Assembly: GCA_903822375.1 (NCBI GenBank)
Contig: CAIJOU010000618.1
Span: 1 to 5,399 of the forward strand
Origin: Candidatus Hydrogenedentota bacterium
Lineage (GTDB): Bacteria; Hydrogenedentota; Hydrogenedentia; Hydrogenedentales; CAITNO01
DNA length: 5,399 nt
Direction: 5' to 3'
Shown here piece by piece: positions 1-5,132 of the stretch; within the stretch, counting starts at the first letter, position 1, and the number at the start of each line of letters is the position of its first letter. The translations under genes were made by a program, and so were the position numbers. Under the pieces are notes generated by a model. It saw nothing but the letters and a program-made list of their open reading frames with translations, did no database searches and was not told the DNA's origin.

Positions 1-2
1 AC

Positions 3-257
3 CGCGATTACGCGGACATCCAATACATGCTTTCAGGCGAGGAGTCCATTCTCTGGGCGCCGACGCCCGAACTCACTTCCGTCAAGCCCTATGAGCCCGA
101 TATTGAGTTCTTCGCCCTCACCCCCGACCCGACCGAGCTGGTTCTCACCCCGGGCCGCTTTTGCGTCCTCTTTCCCCAGGACGCGCATGCTCCCTGCACC
201 ACCCACGTCACTCCTTCCAACGTGCGCAAGGCCGTGGTCAAGGTTCGGGTGGGGTAG
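3..257 (+). CDS. YhcH/YjgK/YiaL (DUF386) family protein, C-terminal part
   Basis: The reading frame is open from the window edge to TAG at 255-257 and gives 84 residues, about the C-terminal half of a family usually near 150 residues. It opens with RDYADIQY, matching the family's HRxYxDIQY block, followed by SGEE. Near residues 51-65 is PGRFCVLFPQDAHAPC, matching the PGxFxxFFPQDxHxP block whose histidine is thought to help bind metal. It ends with KAVVKVRVG, the usual family ending. Members are cupin-fold proteins related to E. coli YhcH, TabA and EbgC; some are linked to sialic acid or sugar anomer handling, but few have a proven reaction. The substrate here cannot be read from the sequence. 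The start and the first metal ligands lie outside the window. The PLP enzyme gene 141 bp downstream appears to have its own promoter, so a shared operon is unlikely. Confidence 0.9.
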   Translation, partial: RDYADIQYMLSGEESILWAPTPELTSVKPYEPDIEFFALTPDPTELVLTPGRFCVLFPQDAHAPCTTHVTPSNVRKAVVKVRVG

Positions 258-348
258 GACACGCGACGCCGGGGCTCGCTTCTGAAAGTTGCGCATTACA
301 GGGTGATGGCCTTGCGGGATTAGCTGGAATATCAGCCCCAGTCTGCAA

Positions 349-354
349 TATAAT
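349..354 (+). promoter_or_regulatory. Putative -10 box for the PLP enzyme gene
   Basis: A perfect TATAAT lies at 349-354, in an AT-rich patch within otherwise GC-rich DNA. It is 44 nt before the GTG start, so transcription would begin near 361 and leave a leader of about 38 nt. No good -35 is visible: with an 18-nt spacer the hexamer is TGGAAT (325-330), only 3 of 6 matches. A GCTG(N6)CAGC dyad at 323-336 overlaps the -35 zone and could be an operator, but it is short. I see no SAM-I riboswitch or other known methionine-regulated leader between 258 and 398. Confidence 0.45.
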
Positions 355-386
355 GTATTACGCTTTGTATTGTCATGTTTGTAAAC

Positions 387-391
387 AGGAG
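387..391 (+). promoter_or_regulatory. Shine-Dalgarno deciding a GTG start
   Basis: AGGAG at 387-391 lies 7 nt before GTG at 399, an ideal spacing. The in-frame ATG at 375 lies before this site and has no comparable SD. The protein from GTG begins M-H-F-E-T-S-L-I-H-A-G, the usual family N-terminus, so 399 is the preferred start. Confidence 0.8.
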
Positions 392-398
392 AACTGCT

Positions 399-1541
399 GT
401 GCATTTTGAGACGTCACTGATTCATGCCGGACATGGACCCGACCCCGCGTATGGGGCCGTAATGCCCCCCATCTACCAAGTGTCCACCTTTGCTTTTCGT
501 GGTGTGGGTGAACCGGGACCTTTCGACTATTCGCGCTCGGGCAATCCCACGCGCAAAGCCCTTGAGGACTGTCTCGCGGCGATAGAGGGGGGCACCCGCG
601 GCTTTGCGTTCGCCACGGGCATGGCGGCGAGCACCACGGTTGTCGCGCTGCTCGAAGCCGGCGATCACCTGCTCGTGCACAATGATCTGTACGGCGGCAC
701 CTACCGCCTGGTCACGCGCTTGACGGCCAAGCAGGGTGTGGAAGTGGAATTTGTCGACATGCGCGACCTGGATGCCCTGCGCGCGGCCCTGCGCCCCAAC
801 ACCCGCATGGTTTGGACCGAAACGCCGACCAATCCCGTTATGAACTTGCTTGACCTGCCGGCCATCGCCGAAGTCGTTCGCGGTAGCGGCGCCGTCACGG
901 TCTGTGACAACACGTTTTTGTCGCCCTATTTTCAGAACCCCCTCGAACTGGGCATCGACATCGTCGTCCATTCGACAACGAAGTACATCAACGGACACTC
1001 CGATGTTGTGGGCGGCGCCGCCGTCGTGAAGGACCCGGTTCTCGCGGAACGCCTGGGCTTCCTGCAGAACTCGATGGGCACCTGCCAGGCCCCCTTTGAC
1101 TGCTTTCTGGTGCTGCGCGGACTCAAGACGCTTGCGCTTCGCATGGAAACGCATCACCGCAACGCGCTGAAGATAGCCGGGTGGCTGGAGGCGCACCCGA
1201 AAATCCTGCGCGTCAATCATCCGGGACTGGTGAGCCACCCGCAGTATGACTTGGCCCAGCGGCAAATGCGGGGCTGTGGCGGCACCTTCTCGTTCCGCGT
1301 GAACGGCGGCTCGGAAGCCACCCTCAAACTGCTGGGCGCCGTGAGGCTTTTCACGCTGGCAGAGTCATTGGGCGGTGTTGAATCCCTCATCGAGCACCCC
1401 TGGTCGATGACCCACGCATCCATGCCCCCCGACGCCCGGGCCGCCGCCGGCATCACCGAAGACATGATCCGGGTTTCGGTCGGTATCGAGCACGTCGACG
1501 ACCTCATCGCGGACTTGGAGCAGGCACTAAACACCCTCTAG
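399..1541 (+). CDS. Cystathionine gamma-synthase/gamma-lyase family PLP enzyme (MetB-like)
   Basis: This is a complete 380-residue cytoplasmic PLP enzyme of the Cys/Met metabolism family (fold type I), the usual length for MetB-type proteins. Numbered from the GTG start, it shows YSRSGNPT at 44-51 (Tyr44 and Arg46 reach the PLP phosphate of the neighbouring subunit), ATGMAAS at 72-78 (phosphate loop), YGGTYRL at 98-104 (Tyr98 stacks on the PLP ring), DNTFLSP from Asp170 (pyridine nitrogen contact) and HSTTKYINGHSD with the Schiff-base Lys195. The C-terminal block contains SLGGVESLIEHP then MTHASM, and the protein ends with GIEHVDDLIADLEQAL. Members make cystathionine from an activated homoserine and cysteine, or split cystathionine or methionine; they act as tetramers. 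Motifs alone do not separate synthase from gamma-lyase or homocysteine-forming relatives, so no symbol is given. No other sulfur amino acid gene is in the window. The gene is intact and converges on the secreted hydrolase gene. Confidence 0.95.
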   Translation: MHFETSLIHAGHGPDPAYGAVMPPIYQVSTFAFRGVGEPGPFDYSRSGNPTRKALEDCLAAIEGGTRGFAFATGMAASTTVVALLEAGDHLLVHNDLYGGTYRLVTRLTAKQGVEVEFVDMRDLDALRAALRPNTRMVWTETPTNPVMNLLDLPAIAEVVRGSGAVTVCDNTFLSPYFQNPLELGIDIVVHSTTKYINGHSDVVGGAAVVKDPVLAERLGFLQNSMGTCQAPFDCFLVLRGLKTLALRMETHHRNALKIAGWLEAHPKILRVNHPGLVSHPQYDLAQRQMRGCGGTFSFRVNGGSEATLKLLGAVRLFTLAESLGGVESLIEHPWSMTHASMPPDARAAAGITEDMIRVSVGIEHVDDLIADLEQALNTL

Positions 1542-1557
1542 CGCGCATATCTCACCA

Positions 1558-1651
1558 GTCATTGCGGGGAGGGCTTCAGCCCGACGCGGCAATCTCTTGA
1601 AAGGACCATCCCAACGGGGCGAGTCTACCACGATCAAGAGATTGCTTCGCT
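1558..1651. repeat. Dispersed-type palindromic repeat (GTCATTGCG...GCAATCTC family)
   Basis: This begins 17 nt after the PLP enzyme stop with GTCATTGCG (1558-1566), then a GGGCT-TC-AGCCC hairpin (1571-1582). Next is GCAATCTCTTGA (1589-1600), which pairs perfectly with TCAAGAGATTGC (1634-1645), 12 bp with a 33-nt loop. The following CTTCGCT (1645-1651) has a second partner, AGCGAAG, at 1683-1689. From memory, this wording resembles a widespread intergenic bacterial repeat of the form GTCATTGCGAGG ... GAAGCAATCTC. The expected mirror end (CGCAATGAC) is absent on the right, so the copy looks truncated or decayed. It carries no protein and could help end transcription from the upstream gene. Confidence 0.65.
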
Positions 1652-1695
1652 TTGTTGCTAAAGAAAGTTATAAGAATCGTTTAGCGAAGTCTTTT

Positions 1696-1820
1696 GTGGC
1701 ACCCTCAGACCACGCCGCAACGCAGTGAAGGCGCGGTTTGGGGGTGCTAGTCCGGAACGGGTGCCAGTCTGGTAGGGAGCACCCCCAAACCTGAACAGAG
1801 TTCAGGCCTGAGGGTGCCAC
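1696..1820. repeat. 125-bp nested palindrome with cloverleaf-like folding
   Basis: Outer arms GTGGCACCCTCAG (1696-1708) and CTGAGGGTGCCAC (1808-1820) pair perfectly over 13 bp, and the stem can extend outward over 1692-1695 with wobble pairs. Inside, GGTTTGGGGGTGCT (1735-1748) pairs perfectly with AGCACCCCCAAACC (1778-1791) over 14 bp. On the left, ACCACGCC (1709-1716) can pair with GGCGCGGT (1730-1737) at 7 of 8 positions, in competition with the base of the central stem. On the right, CTGAA-CAGAG-TTCAG (1791-1805) forms a small hairpin. The right outer arm ends 21 bp from the stop codon of the minus-strand hydrolase, between convergent genes, so it may act as a two-way terminator even though it lacks a clear T tract. 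No open reading frame of note lies inside. Confidence 0.7.
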
Positions 1821-1841
1821 GAAGAAGCGCAAAGTCCACTG

Positions 1842-4022
1842 TTATTGAACGGTCACGACTTCGTGGATGTCGTTGATGACCAGGTTGATGGTCTGGCCGT
1901 CGACTTTCACCGTGGTCTTGGGGTTGAGCGCCGTGACTTTCGTGAAGGGACGGCGCACCGTCACCTGCGCGGCGAACATGGGCGCGTCCTCGATCAGCGC
2001 CGGCAGCACGAAGGGCCGGTTCTGGGCCGGCGTGCATTGCGGCGGCGACTGGTAGCCCAGGAAATGCACGTAGATCGACTTGTCGGCCCCGTTCTCCATG
2101 ATCACCGACTCGACATTCTGCGGGGCGCTTACTTCAACCACGTGCTCGGGGTGCAGGTAGCGCACCACGTTGCGAAGCAGCGCGCGCACTTCGGGTATGG
2201 GGTGTTCTCCGGCGGCGGCAAAATCGGGCGCCCCGGTAATGCAAACGACTTTGCCCTTGCCCACCGTGTTGATCAGCAGCGCCGGACCGACGGGCTTGTC
2301 GGCCGAGTTCGGCTGGTAGATGGGTTCCTTGCCCTGCTGCTGTCGGACCGTGCGCGCCGGCTTCATCAGTTCGCCCACGGCCGTGGCCGTGGTGGGCGTG
2401 TAGACCGTGCCCGGTCCCTCCACCAGGAAGGGCCAGTCCGCGGCGTAGCCCGTGCGCAGCCGCTCCGGCGTGTCCGCCGCGAAGCGTACGAAATTGTCCG
2501 ATGAATTCAGCCGTTCCACGTACTTCGCGCCGATCAGATCCTCCAGCACGGAATGGTCGAGCGCCTCGCCCATGTGGCCCATCAGGCCCGTAAATCCGGT
2601 CACAATCAGGTTGCCCCCCTGTGCCACGTAGTCTTTAAGCAGGTCCACTTCCTTCTTTGAGAGAATGGGCACATTCGGCAGCAGCACCACGGGGAAACAC
2701 TTCAGTGCGTCGGCGTTCACATTCTCGTCAAGCAGCACGCCAAAGGGCAGGTGCTCGTAGAACATCACCTTGTGCGCGCCGTTGAAACCCTGCTGGTACT
2801 TGGACGGTGTCTCGCGTCCGTACCAGTCGCGGCTGCGCTCCGAGTAGTATATGCCGACCTCGGGCAGTTGGGGATGGCCGAAGAAGGCCTCCTTCGCCCG
2901 CGCCTCTTTGAACACCTCGCCCATGCGATTATAGGCCACCGGGTCGAGCCAGCCGTCATAGCCGGTCTTGTCCACGATGGTCACCTGTGATCCGTGTGTG
3001 CGCAATGTCAGCAGTTCCCAGCGCAGATCGTTGACCGGGCGGCAGGTGTTGTCATGATAAATGCGCGCGTGGCGCGACATGGCTACCTGGTAGCGCATGC
3101 CCGGCGTGGACGCCTCCAGGAACTCGGAGGTCAGGCTCACGCCCAACGCGCCGAAGCCCCACACGCCTGTTTCTGCGGTGACAAAGTCCGCATTGATTGC
3201 GTGCGATACTGGCCGCTGTCCCACCTCGAACGAGAAGGGCGGATAACCGTGATAGTTGAAATCAACGGTCACCTCCGGTTTCAGTCCACGGACGTAGCGG
3301 CGCATGGCCTGTTCAAAACGCTGGCTGGTGTCATAGCGGAAATCCAGCATCCGGTTCCAGCCCTCGTCCCAGGTGGCCCCGGCGGGCATAGGCTGGCCGT
3401 ATTCCGCCTCAAACAGTTTCCTGCAGTTGTCGCACCAGCAGCCGTAGGGCGGGCCGAAACCCTCATCGATCATGTCGATGTGAAACCCGACAATGCCGTA
3501 GTCCAGCATCTCGGCGACCACCTGCTTGGCGTGTTCGATATAGCCGCTGTTGAAACAGATGCGGTCAATCGGCTTGCCGTCCTTGTCGATCATTCTGTAT
3601 TCGGGATGGTTGCGCAGCGGATAGCCGTTGCCCTGCACCACACAGTAGGCGATGATGGGCAGATGGTGCGGTTTGGCCGCGTCCACCGTCTCCCGCAGCA
3701 CGTCGCGCTCGCCCAGCCCGGGGCACTTGGGCGCCACCTTCGAGTTGTAATAGGCGAACTCGCTGTCCTTGGCCCAGATGACCAGGTACTGCGAATGGTT
3801 GGCCACGGCCTTTTCCACAATGTCGCGTCCGTTGAAATTGGCCGCATACCCCGTGTCCGACGGATCGCAGCCCACCTGCGCTCCCGTCGGCCCCACCTCC
3901 ATGCCGACATTGAGCACCTTGAACCACGGTGCCTGCGCGGCTTCCGCACCGAAGGCACCGCATGCAAGGGCGAGCGTTGCGACTGCGACAAGGAAGAATC
4001 CGGTAGAAGCGGTCTTTTTCAT
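1842..4022 (-). CDS. Secreted putative glycoside hydrolase, GHL6-like barrel plus beta-galactosidase trimerisation domain
   Basis: This 726-residue protein starts at ATG 4022-4020, six bases after GGAG (4032-4029). Upstream in-frame ATGs would add about 20 polar residues before the signal peptide and lack this SD. Residues 1-30 form a Sec signal peptide: MKK, a hydrophobic stretch (9-25), and a likely cut near AEA/A. Residues about 33-380 look like a TIM barrel of the hypothetical glycosyl hydrolase 6 type: GFHIDMIDEGF (179-189), then a CxCxxC cluster (Cys195, Cys197, Cys200) before FEAEYG, and FVTAETG with Glu284, a candidate catalytic acid. Residues about 385-600 resemble the glutamine-amidotransferase-like trimerisation domain of GH42 enzymes (LPEVGIYYSERSRDWYG; VVLLPN...LLKDYVAQGGNLIVTG at 445-476). 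Residues about 624-726 look like a C-terminal beta domain. The likely role is hydrolysis of a polysaccharide or glycoside outside the cytoplasm; substrate and mechanism are unknown. It appears to be monocistronic. Confidence 0.85.
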   Translation of the reverse strand: MKKTASTGFFLVAVATLALACGAFGAEAAQAPWFKVLNVGMEVGPTGAQVGCDPSDTGYAANFNGRDIVEKAVANHSQYLVIWAKDSEFAYYNSKVAPKCPGLGERDVLRETVDAAKPHHLPIIAYCVVQGNGYPLRNHPEYRMIDKDGKPIDRICFNSGYIEHAKQVVAEMLDYGIVGFHIDMIDEGFGPPYGCWCDNCRKLFEAEYGQPMPAGATWDEGWNRMLDFRYDTSQRFEQAMRRYVRGLKPEVTVDFNYHGYPPFSFEVGQRPVSHAINADFVTAETGVWGFGALGVSLTSEFLEASTPGMRYQVAMSRHARIYHDNTCRPVNDLRWELLTLRTHGSQVTIVDKTGYDGWLDPVAYNRMGEVFKEARAKEAFFGHPQLPEVGIYYSERSRDWYGRETPSKYQQGFNGAHKVMFYEHLPFGVLLDENVNADALKCFPVVLLPNVPILSKKEVDLLKDYVAQGGNLIVTGFTGLMGHMGEALDHSVLEDLIGAKYVERLNSSDNFVRFAADTPERLRTGYAADWPFLVEGPGTVYTPTTATAVGELMKPARTVRQQQGKEPIYQPNSADKPVGPALLINTVGKGKVVCITGAPDFAAAGEHPIPEVRALLRNVVRYLHPEHVVEVSAPQNVESVIMENGADKSIYVHFLGYQSPPQCTPAQNRPFVLPALIEDAPMFAAQVTVRRPFTKVTALNPKTTVKVDGQTINLVINDIHEVVTVQ

Positions 4023-4028
4023 GGCGGT

Positions 4029-4032
4029 CTCC
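4029..4032 (-). promoter_or_regulatory. Shine-Dalgarno for the secreted hydrolase
   Basis: On the minus strand GGAG (within CGGAGA) lies six bases before ATG 4022-4020. It fixes the start immediately before the signal peptide rather than at the in-frame ATGs farther upstream. Confidence 0.65.
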
Positions 4033-4053
4033 GTTTTTGTGTCCGTGCTCAGC

Positions 4054-4062
4054 ATGGTAGCA
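4054..4062 (-). promoter_or_regulatory. Possible extended -10 element for the hydrolase
   Basis: The minus strand reads TGCTACCAT, an extended -10-like site (TGn followed by TACCAT, 4 of 6 matches to TATAAT). It would start transcription near 4047 and leave a leader of about 25 nt containing the SD. No convincing -35 is present at the usual distance. This is a weak call based on position and a short motif. Confidence 0.25.
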
Positions 4063-4097
4063 TTTTCCGGGGGGCAACGCATCTGCGGAGCGTGTGG

Positions 4098-4112
4098 GGT
4101 GCTCGCAGCACC
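4098..4112. repeat. Small perfect hairpin GGTGCT-CGC-AGCACC
   Basis: A 6-bp perfect inverted repeat with a three-base loop lies about 75 bp upstream of the hydrolase start. A separate 10-bp palindrome GGAGTACTCC follows at 4125-4134. With the larger palindrome at 4141-4202 they make a cluster of dyads upstream of the hydrolase gene. These could be operator sites or repeat debris; the sequence does not decide. Confidence 0.4.
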
Positions 4113-4136
4113 GCGATGAGGAATGGAGTACTCCGG

Positions 4137-4207
4137 ATCCTGGGAACGCCAATCTCCTGATTGGCCCTTTCACCTGAGCCAATCGGGAGATTGGCGTTCC
4201 CAAGGAT
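4137..4207. repeat. Double palindromic REP-like element (GCCAATC/GATTGGC)
   Basis: Arms of 25 bp, 4141-4165 and 4178-4202, are inverted copies with one mismatch (a G-T pair if transcribed), around a 12-nt loop (4166-4177). ATCC (4137-4140) and GGAT (4204-4207) extend the pairing past one bulged base. Each arm is itself a perfect small hairpin: GCCAATC-TCCT-GATTGGC at 4148-4165 and GCCAATC-GGGA-GATTGGC at 4178-4195. The unit can therefore fold as one long stem or as two 7-bp hairpins, like a REP/BIME pair. It lies 115 bp upstream of the hydrolase start, between two minus-strand genes, and may end transcription from the gene at 4885-4355 or be a dispersed mobile repeat. Confidence 0.75.
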
Positions 4208-4227
4208 ATTAAGTCCAGCAGGCGTAG

Positions 4228-4264
4228 GGTGCGTGAAGTTTTGCAGAGCAAAACGGAACGCACC
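4228..4264. repeat. GGTGCGT...ACGCACC two-tier hairpin
   Basis: GGTGCGT (4228-4234) pairs with ACGCACC (4258-4264), and GTTTTGC (4238-4244) pairs with GCAAAAC (4248-4254). All 14 pairs are perfect, with a 3x3 internal loop (GAA/GGA) and an AGA triloop. TAG precedes the left arm, so the left side reads TAGGGTGCGT, a wording that from memory recurs in dispersed bacterial intergenic repeats. A further near-inverted copy of GGTGCGTGAAG occurs as CTTGACGCACC at 4338-4348 (10 of 11 pairs). It lies about 90 bp downstream of the stop of the minus-strand gene 4885-4355 and may end its transcript, with no strong T tract. Confidence 0.6.
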
Positions 4265-4354
4265 ATTTTGGATTCAGACGCGATTGCGGAGATGCCCTCA
4301 CCGGCACAGGAATGACGGAAATCGTTCTAGCGCACTTCTTGACGCACCAGGCTG

Positions 4355-4885
4355 TCAAAATTCTGGGGGCAGGTTCTTGTTCGGCGGACCGTTTCGCCAG
4401 TTCTTCGGCGGCTCCCACGCGCCGTGTCCGTCCAGGTAGAGCAGGCTCCGTCCGCGGCCAAAGTGGTTGTCCGTCTTTTCATAGACAATGACCGTGTCGG
4501 GCGGGTCCGAAATCGTGTGTCCCGGAACATAGGCATAGCTGCTCAACAGGTCGATTTGGTCCGCGTCGGGACTGGGGGGAAACGGGTGCGGAACCCCGTG
4601 CTCGCGCATGCAAACGGACTGGGTCCCCGGACAGACCAGGCATTCCAATCCCGGAAGGTGCTTGGGCCACAACTCCGACAGCCTGTCGGGAAAACGGCCG
4701 TTGTGTTCCTTTGCGTACACGTTCAACCCTGTGGAAATCATCTTGAGATTGTGAACGCAGAGCGTTTGCCGGGTGGAATGGCGGGCCGTGTCCAGCGCGT
4801 GCCAGACACACAGTGCCACAAGGCACACCAGCGCCACTCCGGCGCCGACCAAAATGCTTCTTCTCCGTGTCATTTGGAGAATCAT
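4355..4885 (-). CDS. Membrane-anchored pseudopilin-like protein (H-Xn-DG / DUF1559-like domain)
   Basis: The gene encodes 176 residues ending in TGA at 4357-4355. A basic RRR (7-9) precedes one hydrophobic segment (about 10-31). The rest resembles the periplasmic part of type II secretion pseudopilin-like proteins common in Planctomycetota and related phyla: CVHNLKMISTGLNVYAKEHNGRFPDRLSEL (split as 43-60 and 61-72), a Cys82/Cys85-Pro pair (CLVCP), SYAYVPG (116-122) and NHFGRGRSLLYLDGHG, giving an H141-X10-D152-G motif. Unlike true pseudopilins it lacks the G-F-T-L-x-E prepilin peptidase site before the hydrophobic segment, so it is probably a plain membrane anchor. The start is uncertain: ATG at 4885 or ATG at 4873 (four residues shorter), neither with a clear SD. 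Its precise role is unknown; family members are often numerous in one genome. No secretion genes lie beside it. Confidence 0.75.
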   Translation of the reverse strand: MILQMTRRRSILVGAGVALVCLVALCVWHALDTARHSTRQTLCVHNLKMISTGLNVYAKEHNGRFPDRLSELWPKHLPGLECLVCPGTQSVCMREHGVPHPFPPSPDADQIDLLSSYAYVPGHTISDPPDTVIVYEKTDNHFGRGRSLLYLDGHGAWEPPKNWRNGPPNKNLPPEF

Positions 4886-5132
4886 GACAATCTGGGCTCA
4901 TACGCCCCGCTCTGTGAATCCGTTGGGGGCGCGGACGTTCTTGGTCCCCCCTCCAGGGGGGACCCAAGACAGTACGCTTTCGGGTTGTGCATGGAGTCCA
5001 TTTTCAGGATTTCAGGGTGAATCGAGGGTTCATGATGGCATGGTCCAACCGAACACGAGCACCGTCACCGTCTGCCCAACGCTCCTTCTCCTCCCAATCG
5101 CCGTCGGCGGCGGTCTGGAACACACATCGCGC
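4886..5132. other. Intergenic gap between dapF and the pseudopilin-like gene
   Basis: I find no supported gene here. The frames crossing it on either strand have no recognisable motif and no start with a proper ribosome site. The only clear structure is the hairpin at 4940-4968. Two TTCAGG copies lie at 5003-5008 and 5011-5016, which I regard as chance. No convincing promoter for the gene starting at 4885 is visible. Confidence 0.5.
4940..4968. terminator. C/G-rich hairpin, possible terminator after dapF
   Basis: CTTGG-TCCCCCC (4940-4951) pairs with GGGGGGA-C-CCAAG (4956-4968) around a TCCA loop, with one bulged C. The stem is 12 bp and very stable. It lies about 165 bp downstream of the dapF stop and 55 bp upstream of the next minus-strand gene. 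There is no T run on either side, so a classical intrinsic terminator is not proven. A dispersed repeat is an equal possibility. Confidence 0.4.

Noticed and set aside
258..398. SAM or SAH riboswitch upstream of the PLP enzyme
   Set aside because: The expected conserved cores are missing, and the only long-range match is a 6-bp GGGGCT/AGCCCC pair (271-276 and 334-339), upstream of the likely transcription start.
414..1265. 283-codon open frame on the minus strand
   Set aside because: It is antisense to the PLP enzyme, whose motifs are unmistakable; the minus frame has no domain signature.
1696..1820. Integron attC site
   Set aside because: The cruciform form suggested it, but the conserved GTTRRRY/RYYYAAC core sites are absent and there is no integrase or cassette array.
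3950..3972. Lipoprotein signal (Cys21) in the secreted hydrolase
   Set aside because: The residues before Cys21 are L-A-L-A, without the usual Leu/Val/Ile at -3, and a normal signal peptidase I site follows at AEA/A. A lipoprotein remains possible but is less likely.
2994..4160. 388-codon open frame on the plus strand
   Set aside because: It lies entirely opposite the secreted hydrolase gene and its upstream region, shows no recognisable domain and is rich in His, Arg, Val and Gly as expected for an antisense frame in GC-rich DNA.
3565..4266. 233-codon minus-strand frame overlapping the hydrolase N-terminus
   Set aside because: It is a shifted frame over the same DNA. The correct frame has a signal peptide and SD, while this one crosses the palindromes and has no motif.
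4424..5020. 198-codon plus-strand frame over the pseudopilin-like gene
   Set aside because: The opposite strand carries the H-Xn-DG domain and a hydrophobic anchor; the plus frame has no family resemblance.
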